Positions 16,580 through 24,746 of a stretch of DNA of 64,000 nt are shown here, piece after piece (position 1 is the first letter of the stretch; each line of letters opens with the position of its first letter). Source of the stretch: Agitococcus lubricus (GTDB lineage Bacteria; Pseudomonadota; Gammaproteobacteria; Pseudomonadales; Moraxellaceae); assembly GCF_003051055.1 (NCBI RefSeq), contig NZ_QAON01000002.1, positions 124,001 through 188,000 on the forward strand, written 5' to 3'. The notes beneath the pieces were generated by a model that was not told the DNA's origin, did no database searches, and worked only from the letters and a program-made list of their open reading frames with translations. A program made the translations under genes and the position numbers.

Positions 16580-19500
16580 ATGATTGTCACCTTTATTAGT
16601 CAATGTGACAAAAAAGCTATCAACCGTACTCGCCGTGTATTGGACGCCTTTGCTAATCGTATTGGTGATAACACGTGGCAAACGGTGATTACCGAAGATG
16701 GCTTACTGGCTGTTAAACAATTATTAAGAAAAACCGTGACTAAAAACACTGCCGTTGCTTGTCATCGACAACGCTCACGTTTGCGTAGTGAATTGGTGTG
16801 GATTGTAGGAAATAGAAATAAGTTTAATAAGGATGGGGTTGTGCCTGTGAATAGCACAAGCAAAGCTCTAAAAATAGACGATTGTGATGCAAATTGGCAA
16901 ACTGCCCCGTTAATTACCACGCTGAGTCGCATCGCTGCTTTATTTCATGATTTTGGCAAGATTAATCCTTTTTTTGCCAAAAAATTAGTCAATGCCAAAC
17001 ATAGTAAAAAACCGATTGCTGACCCATTTCGGCACGAATGGATTTCATTACGTCTATTTGAAGCTTTTGTCACCTCTTGTGGTTATGAGGATAATGCATG
17101 GATTGAAAAATTAGCTATATTATCCCCACAAAATAATGATTATTTATGGTTAGATACTATAATAAAAGATCATCCTACTCTCCCTTCCTCATCACCGTTT
17201 AAAAATCTACCTGAAATTGCCAAAGTCGTTGCATGGCTGATTGTTTCGCATCATCGTTTACCAATACCCGACACGCTATTAGCAAAATATAAAACATCTG
17301 ATGCTGATAAAACACAAGATAAAGACTATCGAGCCTCAAAATTTGCAACCGTCTTAGAAGACCTAAATTTTAAATGGTGTTATCCCCGACAATATGATGT
17401 TACTGATAAAAATCAAGAAAAAGATATAAAACAATGTTGGCAAATTAACTCTAAAGATATTCCATTTAATAGTCAAACATGGTGTAAAGAAGTTAATAAA
17501 TGTGCAGCAAAACTCAAATCATTATTGGCCGCTCAAGCCCTACCGAGCCTGTCTGATCCCTATTTAAGCCATATTTCTCGATTAGTATTAATGCTATCCG
17601 ACCATTATTATTCTAGTTGTGAACCAACACCTAAATGGCATGACTCGACATATTCATGTTATGCCAACACTAATAAATTTGGTGAATTAAAACAGCCCTT
17701 AGATGACCATTTAGTTGGTGTCAGTGATTCAGTACGTCAACTTATGGGGGCTTTAACACGCCTTGACGCTTTATTTAGTCGATTACCTCCTCAAAAGGCC
17801 TTAGAAGGCAAAAATAGTAATCCTATTTATTATTGGCAAGATAAATCTTATCAAGAGGCTTGTATCATTCAAAAAAACTATCCTCATCATGGATTTTTTG
17901 GTGTCAACTTAGCCTCAACAGGACGCGGCAAAACCTTAGCCAATACGCGAATTATGTACGGTTTAGCTGATACTGAAAAAGGCGCAAGGTTTAATATCGC
18001 TTTAGGCTTACGCACTTTAACTTTACAAACAGGTAAAGCCTTACGCCAAAAACTCAATTTAGATACCAGTGACCTAGCCATTATGGTGGGTGGTGGTGCT
18101 GTTAAAGAGTTATTTGAACAATATAGTCAAACTAGCTCTGAACATCTATTTGCAGATACAACACTGATTGACCCGACAAAAAATGCTGAATTGGCTGAAA
18201 TAATAGGTTCAGAATCCTTATCAGGTTTATTTGAGGCAGACCTTGATATTGATTTTGAGGAAACTGAGCTTGATTTTGCAGGCATTTTGCCTCCAGACCA
18301 CCTATTACATAAATGGTTAAAAGACAATCATCAAGTCAAAAAACTACTGATGAGTCCTATTTTGTGTTGCACCATTGACCATTTAATTCCTGCAACCGAA
18401 AGTACACGCGGCGGACGACAAATTGCCCCCATGTTGCGTTTAATGTCTTCGGATTTAGTCTTTGATGAACCTGACGACTTTTCACCCGATGATTATTATG
18501 CACTGACACGTTTAGTGTATTGGGCAGGTTTGTTGGGTAGTCGTGTTTTACTATCTTCGGCAACCTTAATGCCTGCTGAAATCAATGGTTTATATTTGGC
18601 ATATAGTTCAGGGCGAAAATTTTATAATCAACATCGTACCCAAGTGAATCAGCCGATTATTGCAGCATGGTTTGATGAAAATGAAAAAAGTATTTGTCAT
18701 CAAGTTATTCCCTGTGACAACAGCATTAATAACTCACAAGCCAATCCTGTTTTTGAAAAAGCACATCAACAATTTACTAAAAAACGCGTAGCTTATTTAC
18801 ATGAACAAGCCAAAGCTAATCAAAGACGTAGTTTAGAATGGGTCGACCTACCTAGACAGATTTTACCCACTGAAAAATGGCAAACTATTTTTAGCCAATC
18901 TATCTTAGAAACCAGCCTTAAAGCCCATCAACTGAATGCGATTACTGACCCCAAAACAGCAAAACAATATAGTGTAGGTTTAGTAAGATTTGCCAATATT
19001 GATCCAATGGCAGCCATCAGCCAAGAGTTGTTAAAACAAAAAATTGCACCAGATACACGTATTCATTTATGTGTTTATCATTCACGTTTTCCCTTATTAA
19101 TACGTGCCAATATTGAAAAATATTTGGATGAAATTTTAAATCGTAATCAAGGACAACAACCACACGACCATCCATTGATACAAGGATGGCTGCAAAAATT
19201 TCCCGAACAACAGCAAATTATTTTAATTTTGGCTTCGCCAGTTTGTGAGGTTGGCCGCGACCATGATTATGATTGGATGATTATTGAACCCTCATCCATG
19301 CGTTCAATTATTCAGGCTTCGGGGCGAACACGGCGACATCGTGTTGAGCCTTATCATCAAGCAAATATTTTTATTATGGAAAGTAATATTCGTCATTATA
19401 AACATCCTCAAAAGGCATGTTTTTCACGTCCCGGATTTGAAGCCGAAGGATTCAAATTTAAAGAAAATCGTCATTTTTTGAGAGGAAAAGACGAAGCCAA

Positions 19501-20104
19501 AAATGCTGGCTTATTGGATAACAAACATTTTAAGCAATTAGATTCAATTTCCAGATTGATAGAGCCATCACCTGCAAATTATCCAAAATCATTCTATGAA
19601 ACGCATGGTTATCCTCGTTTAGTTGATTTAGAACATGACCGAATGAATCATATTTTATTGGGTCGAGGCATTTACTCTGAAATGCGTTTAACGGATGCGT
19701 CACCGATTAAATTTTCTGCTTATAGTTTTTGGCATACACCGATTCATTACACAGGTATTTTACAAACATTGAGTTGTTTTAGAGCTTCACAAGGCGAAAG
19801 TTTAACTGCATTACGTGCTGAGGATGAAGAACAACCCTTAAAACTGTACCAATATAATCAAAGTACAGGTAATTGGTTGTTAGTTGAGAGTTTAGTCAAA
19901 GCCCTTACGTTAGCCGAAAATCCACAAATTCAGTGTTGGCCTAATCAAAAACCAAATGCTGCCTTACTGAAATATTTGGATACAATTTCGTCAGAACGCA
20001 GTTGGTTAGAGAATTGCGCCCGTTATTTGACTGTCAATTTACCCAAATTGGCAGAGCAAAAAAAATGGCTCTACCATGATTTTCTTGGGTTTATTAGGGA
20101 GTAA
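16580..20104 (+). CDS. cas3: Cas2-Cas3 fusion nuclease-helicase (type I-F)
   Basis: 1174 aa. Residues 1-95 are the Cas2-like domain fused in I-F systems. The HD nuclease begins near residue 120 (LFHDFGKINPFF, H123-D124). Helicase Walker A is ASTGRGKT near 445-451, the DExD motif VFDEPDD near 627, and motif III LLSSATL follows near 659. The C-terminal motif VI is QASGRTRRHR. It degrades the target strand after Csy-complex recruitment and joins Cas1 in adaptation. The stop lies inside a hairpin (20094-20112). Next downstream is the CreTA-like RNA pair, not csy1 directly. Confidence 0.95.
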   Translation: MIVTFISQCDKKAINRTRRVLDAFANRIGDNTWQTVITEDGLLAVKQLLRKTVTKNTAVACHRQRSRLRSELVWIVGNRNKFNKDGVVPVNSTSKALKIDDCDANWQTAPLITTLSRIAALFHDFGKINPFFAKKLVNAKHSKKPIADPFRHEWISLRLFEAFVTSCGYEDNAWIEKLAILSPQNNDYLWLDTIIKDHPTLPSSSPFKNLPEIAKVVAWLIVSHHRLPIPDTLLAKYKTSDADKTQDKDYRASKFATVLEDLNFKWCYPRQYDVTDKNQEKDIKQCWQINSKDIPFNSQTWCKEVNKCAAKLKSLLAAQALPSLSDPYLSHISRLVLMLSDHYYSSCEPTPKWHDSTYSCYANTNKFGELKQPLDDHLVGVSDSVRQLMGALTRLDALFSRLPPQKALEGKNSNPIYYWQDKSYQEACIIQKNYPHHGFFGVNLASTGRGKTLANTRIMYGLADTEKGARFNIALGLRTLTLQTGKALRQKLNLDTSDLAIMVGGGAVKELFEQYSQTSSEHLFADTTLIDPTKNAELAEIIGSESLSGLFEADLDIDFEETELDFAGILPPDHLLHKWLKDNHQVKKLLMSPILCCTIDHLIPATESTRGGRQIAPMLRLMSSDLVFDEPDDFSPDDYYALTRLVYWAGLLGSRVLLSSATLMPAEINGLYLAYSSGRKFYNQHRTQVNQPIIAAWFDENEKSICHQVIPCDNSINNSQANPVFEKAHQQFTKKRVAYLHEQAKANQRRSLEWVDLPRQILPTEKWQTIFSQSILETSLKAHQLNAITDPKTAKQYSVGLVRFANIDPMAAISQELLKQKIAPDTRIHLCVYHSRFPLLIRANIEKYLDEILNRNQGQQPHDHPLIQGWLQKFPEQQQIILILASPVCEVGRDHDYDWMIIEPSSMRSIIQASGRTRRHRVEPYHQANIFIMESNIRHYKHPQKACFSRPGFEAEGFKFKENRHFLRGKDEAKNAGLLDNKHFKQLDSISRLIEPSPANYPKSFYETHGYPRLVDLEHDRMNHILLGRGIYSEMRLTDASPIKFSAYSFWHTPIHYTGILQTLSCFRASQGESLTALRAEDEEQPLKLYQYNQSTGNWLLVESLVKALTLAENPQIQCWPNQKPNAALLKYLDTISSERSWLENCARYLTVNLPKLAEQKKWLYHDFLGFIRE

Positions 20105-20112
20105 CTCCCTAA
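20094..20112. terminator. hairpin at the cas3 stop
   Basis: TTAGGGAG and CTCCCTAA pair around the TAA stop codon of cas3, giving an 8-bp perfect stem. It could end both the cas1-cas3 transcript and the opposing minus-strand crRNA-like RNA. No clear T-run is present. Confidence 0.4.
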
Positions 20113-20205
20113 ATTAAGCTACCTGTGCGGTAGTGAACTAATAAGTAAATTCAGCATGAAAGCTTTTCTAAGCTACTTGTACAGTAGGTGTGCAGATTGA
20201 AAAAA
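20111..20205 (-). ncRNA. creA: CreA-like crRNA-type antitoxin RNA (two degenerate CRISPR repeats and one spacer)
   Basis: Reading the minus strand, degenerate repeat 1 is at 20192-20165, a 26-nt spacer at 20164-20139 and degenerate repeat 2 at 20138-20111. The array's stem arms are CTGCC/GGCAG. Repeat 2 has CTACC/GGTAG around the same GCACA loop, and repeat 1 has CTACT/AGTAG. The base changes are compensatory in both, so the Cas6f hairpin is kept. Repeat 1 ends in exactly CTTAGAAA, the 8-nt 5' handle of every crRNA here. The spacer matches 20281-20302 in the adjacent promoter. This architecture is that of CreA antitoxin or CreR regulatory RNAs in other cas loci. Assignment by architecture only; the exact 5' end is estimated. 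Confidence 0.85.
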
Positions 20206-20237
20206 ATTCTAAATCTACAAAAACACAAAAAGAGCTC

Positions 20238-20243
20238 TTGTCA
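20238..20243 (-). promoter_or_regulatory. -35 element of the crRNA-like RNA
   Basis: A perfect TTGACA on the minus strand. The -10 is weak (TGTAGA at 20219-20214 with an 18-bp spacer is one choice). Transcription would begin about 10 nt before degenerate repeat 1, as expected for a short crRNA-like transcript. Confidence 0.5.
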
Positions 20244-20278
20244 AGAACTAGAACTCATGATTGAATAATAACAGTTAT

Positions 20279-20306
20279 CCAGCTTACATTCTGAATTAAC
20301 TTTAAT
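20279..20306 (+). promoter_or_regulatory. PAM plus target site of the crRNA-like RNA, over the toxin promoter
   Basis: CC at 20279-20280 is the type I-F PAM. The following AGCTTACATTCTGAATTAAC onward matches the 26-nt spacer at 19 of the first 22 positions. Mismatches fall at 6, 10 and 18, and the last four positions differ. Positions 6 and 18 are among those flipped out in Cascade-type complexes, so seed positions 1-5 and 7-8 are intact. The site covers a promoter with CTTACA (20283-20288), a 17-bp spacer and TAAAAT (20306-20311). Incomplete pairing would favour binding and repression over cleavage by Cas3. Confidence 0.8.
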
Positions 20307-20403
20307 AAAATTTAAGTCGATTGAGGGATTGCCGCCCTCAATCTTAGTTTAACCACGATCTACCACGATCATCACATCACCCCAAAAGGGGAAGGAGGAA
20401 ACG

Positions 20404-20436
20404 ATGCTTGGCACACATTTGCCTAGAAGGGTCTAG
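20404..20436 (+). CDS. 10-codon ORF with tandem AGA-AGG arginine codons
   Basis: ATG at 20404, 5 nt after AAGGAGG, reads MLGTHLPRRV and stops at TAG (20434-20436). Codons 8-9 are AGA AGG, both usually minor arginine codons, while neighbouring genes mostly use CGT/CGC. In CreT toxins ribosomes stall on such codons and deplete the cognate tRNA. The peptide itself is unlikely to matter. Confidence 0.65.
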   Translation: MLGTHLPRRV

Positions 20437-20451
20437 TCAATTTGCGTCTTG

Positions 20452-20486
20452 TATCATTTACGGTAGTTAAACTGCTGTAAATGATA
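20452..20486 (+). terminator. 15-bp hairpin closing the CreT-like RNA
   Basis: TATCATTTACGGTAG pairs with CTGCTGTAAATGATA around loop TTAAA. Thirteen Watson-Crick and two wobble pairs form an uninterrupted stem. No T-run follows, so it may protect the RNA 3' end rather than act as an intrinsic terminator. It lies 53 bp before csy1. Confidence 0.6.
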
Positions 20487-20539
20487 ACAAATACAAACTT
20501 TAAAAAAAGCATTTACTTTGTAAAAACTCAGGATAAACC

Positions 20540-21874
20540 ATGATCAATGAAACAGAGAGTATTAAAGACTCTCCTCCCCCCACCATTCGCGCTTTGATAG
20601 AGCAATACATTCAAGGTCGATTAGATGAAAAGTTGGAAAAACTCAAAGACGATGATTTTGCTGAGCGTGAAAAGTTACTGGCTAAATATCAGCCTGAAAC
20701 ATGGCTAGAAGATGCCAGTTTACGTGTACAGCGTTTACGTTTAGCCACACATACGCCCAAACAACATCATCCCAGCTCCAAAGCCTCTGCCATGTTTTAT
20801 ACAACAGCCAATAAAACTCATGATTTTGTTGGCTCACAAGCTATCGCTCTTGATGCTGATGTAGTTGGTGATGCGGCTGCTTTAGATGTGTTTAAATTAT
20901 TACGACAAAAATTTAATCATCTTTCATTACTTGAACGTTTATTAAAAGCGGATGGCGACTTTATTGCGGCCTTAGCAACCGATTCAACACAAGCACAAAT
21001 TCGCTATCAACGTTTTTTGGCTTTTAGTCAAATTCCGAGCGTGTTAAATGCAGGACGTTTATCTAAACAAGTGTATTTTCCTGTTAAAGCCGATGACTAT
21101 CATATCTTAGTGCTTTTATACCCCAGTGCTTTGGTACACCGTACCTATCAGCAACTTTCAAATGATCGTTTTGGTGAACAAAGCAAAACTATCCGTGAAG
21201 CACGATTTAAGAAACTGCACCATTCACAAGAAGGCCGAGAATATCCCAATTTATTGGTACAAAACTACGGTGGCTCAAAACCACAAAATATCTCTCAGCT
21301 TAATAGTGATCGCCGTGGCTCAATGTGGTTACTGCCCTCTTTACCCCCTGTTTGGCAAGGACAAGTGGTTGAGTTGCCCAAATCAGGTTCAGTATTTACT
21401 GCCTATTTAAGTAACCGTAAAGATGTTAAACCGATTTTAAAATCCATCGTTTATATGTATCGTCATGAATATGATCGGAATAACATTGAATTTCGCACCA
21501 AACGAGATGGATTGGTTGAGCAACTTGTTGATTGTGTGATTGATATGAGTTTTGAACTCCAACAAAGTGCAACCTCGGGATGGACGATTGAGCCAAACCG
21601 TCAATTTAATCGTGCCGAGAGTTTTTGGCTAGATCGTGCTTATCGTGAACAACTTTTTGATAAAGAAGATCATCTAAGCAATGAGGAGCAAGAATGGTTA
21701 CAGGCTTACCGCGAACGTGATTGGCATAGCGAAGTGGGTTATAACTTTGGACGTTGGCTAAATAAAATTTTGACCACACAAGCTAAATTACCTGATTTAG
21801 ATGATAACGAAGCGCGTGTATGGTCACTGGCATTACGCGATAAATTACAACTACTTAAGGAGGAGTTTGCATAA
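20540..21874 (+). CDS. csy1: type I-F Cascade subunit Csy1 (Cas8f)
   Basis: 444 aa, the usual length. The N-terminus has TIRALIEQYIQGRLDEKLEKLKDDD; AMFYTTANKTHDFVGSQAIALDADVVGDAAALDVFKLL and QNYGGSKPQNISQLNSDRRGSMWLLPSLPP are strongly characteristic of Csy1. It recognises the CC PAM and holds the crRNA 5' handle with Csy2. First gene of csy1-csy2-csy3-cas6f. The ATG follows AGGA. It is separated from cas3 by the 435-bp CreTA-like gap and so probably has its own promoter. Confidence 0.95.
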   Translation: MINETESIKDSPPPTIRALIEQYIQGRLDEKLEKLKDDDFAEREKLLAKYQPETWLEDASLRVQRLRLATHTPKQHHPSSKASAMFYTTANKTHDFVGSQAIALDADVVGDAAALDVFKLLRQKFNHLSLLERLLKADGDFIAALATDSTQAQIRYQRFLAFSQIPSVLNAGRLSKQVYFPVKADDYHILVLLYPSALVHRTYQQLSNDRFGEQSKTIREARFKKLHHSQEGREYPNLLVQNYGGSKPQNISQLNSDRRGSMWLLPSLPPVWQGQVVELPKSGSVFTAYLSNRKDVKPILKSIVYMYRHEYDRNNIEFRTKRDGLVEQLVDCVIDMSFELQQSATSGWTIEPNRQFNRAESFWLDRAYREQLFDKEDHLSNEEQEWLQAYRERDWHSEVGYNFGRWLNKILTTQAKLPDLDDNEARVWSLALRDKLQLLKEEFA

Positions 21875-22978
21875 ATGAGTTACTCCTATCCAAAAGCACT
21901 ATATCTTGTACGTTTGCAAGTCGAAAACGTTTCGATTATTAGTAGTCATTTAACGTGGGGCTTTCCTGCACCCAGTGCATTTACGGGCTTTAGCCATGCT
22001 TTACAATGTAAATTAAATCAATTAGATGGCTATCATCAGATTGATTGTTGTGGTGTTGGCATTATTTGTCATCAATTTAGCCCTCAAATCACTAAAAGTA
22101 GCGACTATCGTTATGCCCCTTATCAACTCAATTTAGCACGACATCCTTTAGAGGCCGATGGTTCTACGCCAGCAATGGTCGAAGAAGGTAAAGGCCACAT
22201 GGAAGTCAGCTTAATTATTGGTTTAAGTGGTGACGATTTAGAGCAACATTTATCTGCTAATGATGATGACTTAAATGTACAAAGCCAACAACTTATTAAA
22301 CACTTAAATCATCTTGTTTATGGTATGCGCTTGGCAGGTGGTGCTGTTTTTCCCCATCAACGTATCAAAGCTAAACTGGTTAATTGGTCATTAGCTGAGG
22401 CCGCTAAAAAGACTAAAACTTTGAGTCGTTATTTATTGCCAAGTTTTGCATTAATTCATCGACATGACGTGTTAATCGCACATCAAACATGGTTAAGCCA
22501 ATACTCATCGTACTTAGAAACACAAGGACACGCGCCTACTGTATTAGACACTTTGCTTGATATTAGCCGTCTCAATTTAAACAGTGTGTCAAGCCAAGAA
22601 TCAACAGCCAATGGTGAGCAACAAGGTGATTGGCAAGTTCGTCCTCGCCCTAAGCATTTACAAGGCTGGCTTGTACCTATTCCGATTGGTTATGCGGCTT
22701 TAATAGAGCTTCAAGACAAAGGCACAATCACTGGTTTACGTGACAATCAATATCCAGCCACTTTTGTTGAGACTCTATTGAGTTTAGGCGAATGGCAAAG
22801 TCCTCATCGCATTGAAGACTTAACTCGCACTCTTTGGACATATAACCCCTCCCCTAAAGATGGCGTATATGAACTACTCCAACCCTTTGCACAAAAACAA
22901 AACACTCAAACGACATTCGATGATTTTGAAGAAGAATCATTTGACCATTATCCAAACTCAGAAGACGAGGCAATTTAA
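21875..22978 (+). CDS. csy2: type I-F Cascade subunit Csy2 (Cas5f)
   Basis: 367 aa. LYLVRLQVENVSIISSHLTWGFPAPSAFTGFSHALQ is the Csy2 N-terminal RAMP segment, and RLAGGAVFP and the RPRPKHLQGWLVPIPIGYAAL region complete the match. It forms the tail heterodimer with Csy1. Its ATG follows the csy1 stop directly, with AAGGAGGAG inside the end of csy1 serving as ribosome-binding site. Confidence 0.95.
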   Translation: MSYSYPKALYLVRLQVENVSIISSHLTWGFPAPSAFTGFSHALQCKLNQLDGYHQIDCCGVGIICHQFSPQITKSSDYRYAPYQLNLARHPLEADGSTPAMVEEGKGHMEVSLIIGLSGDDLEQHLSANDDDLNVQSQQLIKHLNHLVYGMRLAGGAVFPHQRIKAKLVNWSLAEAAKKTKTLSRYLLPSFALIHRHDVLIAHQTWLSQYSSYLETQGHAPTVLDTLLDISRLNLNSVSSQESTANGEQQGDWQVRPRPKHLQGWLVPIPIGYAALIELQDKGTITGLRDNQYPATFVETLLSLGEWQSPHRIEDLTRTLWTYNPSPKDGVYELLQPFAQKQNTQTTFDDFEEESFDHYPNSEDEAI

Positions 22979-22980
22979 TC

Positions 22981-24027
22981 ATGGCTACTAAAACATCAAC
23001 AAAAATCAAAACCGCATCAGTATTATCCTTTAACCGTCATTTAGACCCTTCTGATGGGCGTATGACTGCGGTAAATTGGACTGATATTCAACAAGGTGCT
23101 GGCTCAACAGCTATTAAAATTGAGGAAAAATCGGTACGTGGGACAATTTCTAATCGTCCAAAAAACAGTAAAGAAGTTGACCCTGCTTATATTAATGCGG
23201 CTGTAGAAAAAGCCAATTTACAAACGGTAGATATTGCTGCACTGCCTCAAGGCACGGATACCGTTGCAGTGACTTTCACCTTACGTGTATTACCGAATGT
23301 GGGTGAACCGTCTGCCTGTAATGATGAAAGTTTTGCCGAGCGTCTAAAAAATGCTGTATCAGGCTATAAATCACAAACTCAATTTGAGGAGTTAGCCAAA
23401 CGTTATGCGAGTAATCTTGCCAATGGTCGTTTTTTATGGCGCAATCGTATTGGTGCTGAAAATGTTAATATTAATGTTGAGCGTATCATTGATGGTAAAC
23501 CAGTAGAAAAATTAAGTTTTGATGCCTTAGCAAATCGTCTAAATCAGGTTACCGTTCATCCGCAACAAGAATCTTCTTTACTTCAATTGTCGCAGTGGAT
23601 TCAAGCTGGTCTAAATGGGAATGAACATGTGTTATTACGTATCACAGGTTTTGCGCGTTTAGGTGAAGGACAAGAAGTTTATCCATCACAAGAGTTAATT
23701 CTTGATACTACTAATACTAAAGGTAAAAAAAGTAAAACCTTATATGCCATTAAAGACAAAGAAGCAGGTATTCACTCACAAAAAATTGGTAATGCTTTGC
23801 GTACCATTGATACTTGGTATCCTGATGCAACTAAACCGATTGCGATTGAACCCTATGGCTCTGTGACTTCGGAAGGTAAAGCCTATCGCCAACCATCTGA
23901 AAAGAAAGACTTTTATAATATTTTTGACGATTGGGTCAATGCCAATAAAGTGCCTGATATTGAACAACAACACTATGTGATGGCGGTTTTAATACGCGGT
24001 GGGGTCTTTGGCGAGAGTGATAAATGA
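22981..24027 (+). CDS. csy3: type I-F Cascade backbone Csy3 (Cas7f)
   Basis: 348 aa. SVLSFNRHLDPSDGRMTAVNW, RFLWRNRIGAENVNINVE and IEPYGSVTSEGKAYRQPSEKKDFYNIFD are canonical Csy3. Six copies form the crRNA-binding backbone. Spaced 2 bp from csy2. The stop codon overlaps the cas6f start (ATGA). Confidence 0.95.
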   Translation: MATKTSTKIKTASVLSFNRHLDPSDGRMTAVNWTDIQQGAGSTAIKIEEKSVRGTISNRPKNSKEVDPAYINAAVEKANLQTVDIAALPQGTDTVAVTFTLRVLPNVGEPSACNDESFAERLKNAVSGYKSQTQFEELAKRYASNLANGRFLWRNRIGAENVNINVERIIDGKPVEKLSFDALANRLNQVTVHPQQESSLLQLSQWIQAGLNGNEHVLLRITGFARLGEGQEVYPSQELILDTTNTKGKKSKTLYAIKDKEAGIHSQKIGNALRTIDTWYPDATKPIAIEPYGSVTSEGKAYRQPSEKKDFYNIFDDWVNANKVPDIEQQHYVMAVLIRGGVFGESDK

Positions 24028-24614
24028 TGCAATATTATCTCGAACTAACCCTTTTGCCTAATGAAGATACTTCGGTGTATTTTCTTTGGTCAAAACTCTA
24101 TACCCAACTACACCTTGCTTTTGTTGAGCAAAAAGATAGTCAAGAAAAGATAGTTTATGGCGTGTCTTTTCCTCGCTATCGCTTAAGCTCTGATAAAGAC
24201 ATTGGTTTTTTGGGTGATAAATTGCGTATTTTTGCCCATTCCACACAAGAGCTAGAACAACTCAATCTTAATCAATGGTTGGCACGGTTGAGCGATTATG
24301 TGCATATCACTACCCCACGAGAAACGCCTAATAATATTAGCTATGCAATTTATAGTCGTGCCGTACCTAAAGACAGTGTTGAAAAACGTATTTTGCATCA
24401 GGCACAACGGCGCAACATTAGCATTACAGAGGCAGCGACTCACTTTAAAGACCATGTTTATCCGCCACTGATTGAGCCGTTTATTAGCTTAAAAAGTTTG
24501 AGTGGTCAGCATATCTTTAAGTTACATATTAAAAAAACGCTCACCGATGAGGCAAGCATGGGTAAATTTGGCACATACGGACTTAGCAAAACTGTCACTG
24601 TACCCGAATTTTAA
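24024..24614 (+). CDS. cas6f: CRISPR endoribonuclease Cas6f (Csy4)
   Basis: 196 aa from the first of two tandem ATGs (24024, 24027). YYLELTLLPNEDTSVYFLWSKLYTQLHLAFVEQ opens the RAMP fold. The His at residue 30 (29 from the second ATG) corresponds to the catalytic His29 of Pseudomonas Csy4, which slightly favours 24027. The C-terminus MGKFGTYGLSKTVTVPEF is the Cas6f signature. It cuts pre-crRNA at the base of the CTGCC/GGCAG hairpin and should also cut the degenerate repeats at 20111-20192. The CRISPR leader starts right after the stop. Confidence 0.95.
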   Translation: MMQYYLELTLLPNEDTSVYFLWSKLYTQLHLAFVEQKDSQEKIVYGVSFPRYRLSSDKDIGFLGDKLRIFAHSTQELEQLNLNQWLARLSDYVHITTPRETPNNISYAIYSRAVPKDSVEKRILHQAQRRNISITEAATHFKDHVYPPLIEPFISLKSLSGQHIFKLHIKKTLTDEASMGKFGTYGLSKTVTVPEF

Positions 24615-24746
24615 CCCAAGTTTTTTAATGCTCTTTAACAATATAATAAAATCAATAAGTTACAACAGTGACAATTTTATTGGGTCAAACCGATAAAAAA
24701 TGGACTAAGTTATTGTTGTAACTTAATTTTTTGTGTTAATTTTACA
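24615..24746 (+). promoter_or_regulatory. CRISPR leader
   Basis: An AT-rich 132-bp stretch between cas6f and the first repeat, in the place and orientation expected for the I-F leader. It should carry the array promoter and the adaptation signals. It contains a consensus IHF site at 24650-24662. Confidence 0.8.
24650..24662 (+). promoter_or_regulatory. IHF binding site in the leader
   Basis: AATCAATAAGTTA fits the IHF consensus WATCAANNNNTTR at every position. It is 84 bp before the first repeat. IHF bending of the leader is required for spacer integration in I-E and I-F systems. Confidence 0.65.

Larger units (their letters stand above)
20318..20490 (+). ncRNA. creT: CreT-like small toxin RNA
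   Basis: The predicted start is about 20318, 7 nt after the TAAAAT -10. The RNA would open with a 9-bp hairpin (GATTGAGGG/CCCTCAATC, 20319-20343). A strong Shine-Dalgarno AAGGAGG follows (20392-20398), then a 10-codon ORF at 20404-20436. It ends in a 15-bp hairpin (20452-20486, loop TTAAA). Known CreT RNAs are small structured transcripts in which a good ribosome-binding site leads into tandem minor codons that sequester a rare tRNA. The layout here is the same. The promoter is overlapped by the spacer target of the neighbouring crRNA-like RNA. Toxicity is inferred. Confidence 0.75.

Noticed and set aside
20113-20192. Relic of a decayed second CRISPR array rather than a functional mini-array
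   Set aside because: Compensatory stem changes, an exact 5' handle and a spacer match to the adjacent promoter with a correct PAM are not expected from decay.
20452-20486. Hairpin as an operator for csy1 only
   Set aside because: The uninterrupted 15-bp stem with a 5-nt loop fits RNA structure better than a protein operator; a dual role is still possible.
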